From Phellopilus nigrolimitatus (lineage: Eukaryota > Basidiomycota > Agaricomycetes > Hymenochaetales > Hymenochaetaceae): a stretch of DNA of 48,616 nucleotides. A model generated the notes under the pieces. It worked only from the letters and a program-made list of their open reading frames with translations. It searched no databases and was not told where the DNA came from. The translations under genes were made by a program, and so were the position numbers. The DNA lies in assembly GCA_021029095.1 (NCBI GenBank), contig JAJOHG010000191.1, positions 1 through 48,616 on the forward strand. Reading direction: 5' to 3'. Shown here in pieces: positions 45,901-48,616 of this stretch. Each line of letters begins with the position of its first letter. Position 1 is the first letter of the stretch.

Positions 45901-48577
45901 GATAGTAAGTATAGTATCTCTGATTTAAACATTTTTGCGCCTTAGTACTGTTTACTCTGCAGAATGTCGGCTTCGTTTTGGCCTTTGGTCTCTTTTTCTT
46001 AGGATGTTTACTGATTTTCACTGAATGGAACGCTTCTTCCGCCGGACCTTCTTTCGTACATTTCAAACGTGGTTTTCGTGTCCGTAAATCCGGTGTGGAG
46101 GAGAAAATTCACCATTTCCATACCCGAAGGTCTCGGCACAATGCAGATAATCTGAACGGCTTACATTACAACGTTCCCTTGGCTGATGTTTTCACATGGG
46201 GAAATTTGCAGTATGCAATTTCTGAAGATAGAAAGCAGAGGCTGTTATTGGATAACATATCTGGCTATGTCGCTCCGGGAAACCTTGTCGCTTTGATGGG
46301 GGAGTGCGGAGCTGGAAAGGTGATTTACATTTTTCTCCCCATACATATTATTTATTCACAGCTATTTTCAGTCTACGCTATTGAACGTACTTGCCGGACG
46401 TTACAACACTGGAGATGTGGCTGGAGAGCTTCTTCTGAACGGCAGGCCTCTTCCCTTAGAATTTGCATCACAAATGTGAGCATCGGAAGCAATATATCGT
46501 TAAGCGAACGCCAAATACGACAACTCACTCTTCTGCAGTGGATTTTGCCAGCAAATTGATATTCATACTGCTGAACAAACTGTCCGGGAGGCGCTTCTCT
46601 TTTCCGCCAAACTTCGTCAGCCATCCTCAATTCCGCTCTCTGAAAAAGAGTCATAGTGAGTTCTGTATCGTTCTGCTCAAAACATTGGACTAATATAGCA
46701 TACGAATATTAAGTGTGGAATCCTGTCTTGAAATGTGCGGCCTCGAGGAATATGCAGAAGCGGTCATCAGCTCTCTTGATGTCGAGTATCGTAGGCGAAC
46801 AACTATCGGCGTCGAGTTAGCTGCTCAACCCAAGCTGCTACTTTTCCTCGACGAACCTACTAGTGGCCTCGACTCCCAAGCATCATTGGCAATTATCAAT
46901 CTGCTTCGAGACCTTACGAACCATGGGCAAGCTATTTTATGCACTGTACACCAGCCATCCAGCGAGCTTTTCAGACAATTCGACCAGCTACTTTTCCTGG
47001 GAAAAGGAGGGAAAACGGTTTATTTCGGTGACGTCGGATCTAATTGCGAGACCTTGATTTCTTATTTTGAAAGAAATGGGGCTCGGCCTTGCGATCCATC
47101 AGAAAATCCGTTCGTCGCTTTTCATCGATATATTTGTAGTAAGTACAAGAACTGACGCGCACGCTAGTGCTGATTGGATGGTGGATGTCGTTAGTGCAGA
47201 TAACACGGCGTACATACCCATCGACTGGCATAACAGGTGGCTTCGTTCCCCCGAGATTACTAAATTACGATATGAGATACAGGGATTCAAGAACACGGCC
47301 AGCCACGATACTGCAACCGATTATCCAGTGCGACCCAAGTATATGACGACATGGGCGTACCAGCTGTATGCTCTGACGATCCGGGGTTTTGCAGTGTATT
47401 GGAGGAGTCCGTGTTATCTTTTCGCGAAGCTCGCATTGAACATCCTAGTGGGCCTGTTGATCGGGTTCACGTTCTTTAAAGCACAGAACTCAATACAGGG
47501 TACTCAGGATAAGCTTTTCGTGCGTAGATCAGATCAAGTTCATTCAGATGCATTGACTTTCATATATCTTTCTTTGACTAGGCAATATTCATGGTGACCA
47601 TCGTCTGCATACCTGTTGCAATTCAGCACCAGGCAGTTTACATGGACATGCGTCGCATCTACGAGATTCGCGAACGGCATAGCCGCATGTACAGTTGGAC
47701 AGCATTTATTACCTCGCAACCTCCTCGTAGAGCTACCGTGGAACATATTGTCCTCTATTCTTCTCTTCACGACATGGTACTGGACGATCGGGTTCGAACC
47801 AGTCGCGCGCCTTACACTTCTTGATGCTGGGCATCGTTTTCCCGACCTACTATACAACTTTCGCACAAGCCACTGCAGCCATTTCACCAACCGCAGAGGT
47901 GTCATCGGTCTTGTTCATTGCGCTTTTTCTTATTCGTCGGGACATTGTAAGCCTCAAAATTGTTTCTTCTCGCGCTTCATATGTAATATTCTTGACACTT
48001 CTTGACATAATGTAATCTATTTCAGTGATGGCGTACTTCAGCCTTTCGAACGACTTGGGTTGGTGGAAATGGATGTACCGCGCATCCCCGTCACCTATCT
48101 AGTCGAGGGGCTTCTCGGTCAGGTATATTTTTGTAGGCCTTTCGAATTCCTTTCTTACTAATGGCCTGCTCTTGCAGCTGTCGGTAATCAGCAGATCCAA
48201 TGCTCCCCCGTCGAGTTCTCCATTGTGAATCCGCCTTCGGGCCTTACCTGCTACACTTATTTGAGCACATTTATTGATAACTTCGGCGGCTATGTTAACA
48301 ACCCTGAGGCGACGCGATCGTGCCAGTACTGCCCGGCGCGGACGACGGATGAGTTCCTCGAGGGAAATTTCAATATATCTACGCGCACCGTTGGCGAAAC
48401 GTTGCTATAGTTATCGGTGCCTCTTTGTTCAACGTGAGTAACTCCGTTAAGAGAAGAGTCTGTATGTTGAGATCTTCCTGATCGCAGGTTCTTCTTTTGT
48501 ATACGTTTACTTATACTTTCAGAATCCGCGGAGGTCTCTTCTGTATTGGAAAACGCAAAAGAATGGTTCTTCACTGA
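42960..48577 (+). pseudogene. PDR-type (ABCG) ABC transporter with multiple frame breaks in the second half
   Basis: The ATG at 42960 (MAYTDAPSVLATPVDEEEGD) opens a full-length PDR arrangement. NBD1: Walker A GRPGSGCSTFLKT, signature ISRGEKRRVSI, Walker B ALLGCWDNSTRGLD. TM domain 1: SRRYHIVKGGW, SRGGVIYSIVLFGVL, LHYGFEALMVNEF. NBD2: Walker A GECGAGKST split by an intron at 46320, the PDR-type degenerate signature [15 protein letters not shown], Walker [16 protein letters not shown] domain 2 ends in FRIRGG. NBD1 and the first TM helices join in phase. From 45861 on, homologous frames continue only if single bases are added or dropped, at about 45861, 47720, 47798, 47817, 47927, 48057, 48088 and 48380. 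Such transporters export drugs and lipids from the plasma membrane; this copy could not make a complete protein as read. Poor sequence quality here is the alternative. The last stop is at 48575-48577. Confidence 0.8.
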
Positions 48578-48616
48578 AAAATCTTACCACCAGTCGGCAT
48601 ATCGGTTCGTTGTTCT

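Noticed and set aside
1..48616. CRISPR arrays, bacterial operons, tRNA or rRNA genes
   Set aside because: No spaced repeats, no operon-like gene packing and no tRNA-like arm with A/B boxes that I could confirm; GTTCGA-type hits lie in coding sequence or the LTR.

Overview
This looks like nuclear DNA of a basidiomycete fungus, most likely an agaricomycete. Nearly every gene is cut by short (about 45-70 nt) GT-AG introns with CTRAC/CTGAC-like branch points. The gene content also fits: DUF6533 membrane proteins, an A-T-R adenylate-forming reductase, an OPT oligopeptide transporter, a PDR-type ABC transporter and Nop4. All gene models come from reading the frames by eye; exon joins are stated where I could check the phase.

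Layout. 1-81: C-terminal end of an unidentified gene. 558-1802 (+): acidic protein of unknown function. 1803-3650: gene-poor, with copy 1 of a dispersed repeat. 3730-5087 (+): NADPH-dependent Gre2/dihydroflavonol-reductase-like SDR. 6165-6598 (+): 5' fragment of an adenylate-forming reductase, cut off where repeat copy 2 begins. 6917-7110: MITE with TA target duplication, followed by a (TAG)10 microsatellite. 7596-10817 (-): OPT transporter. 12070-13587: very young LTR element carrying only gag. 14077-14865: second TA-flanked non-autonomous DNA transposon. 16134-20411 (+): intact A-T-R adenylate-forming reductase with G-runs on both sides. 21807-22570 (+): secreted guanyl-specific RNase of the T1/F1 family. 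23241-25422 (+): MFS monocarboxylate-type transporter. 25423-29322: long gene-poor stretch. 29323-31528 (+): FAD monooxygenase. 33925-36161 (+) and 38440-37470 (-): two DUF6533 membrane proteins, the second truncated next to repeat copy 3. 39160-42280 (+): Nop4/RBM28-like ribosome-biogenesis factor. 42960-48577 (+): PDR-type ABC transporter whose second half carries many single-base frame breaks.

How it may work together. The reductase, SDR, FAD monooxygenase and MFS/ABC transporters lie in one 45-kb stretch. That is a plausible loose set for making, modifying and exporting a small aromatic or amino-acid-derived aldehyde or alcohol, but co-regulation is only inferred. Nop4 is a housekeeping gene beside this accessory region. 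The accessory part shows active remodelling: one gag-only retroelement with near-identical LTRs, two MITE-like elements, a three-copy decayed repeat that sits at two gene truncation points, and decaying membrane-protein genes.
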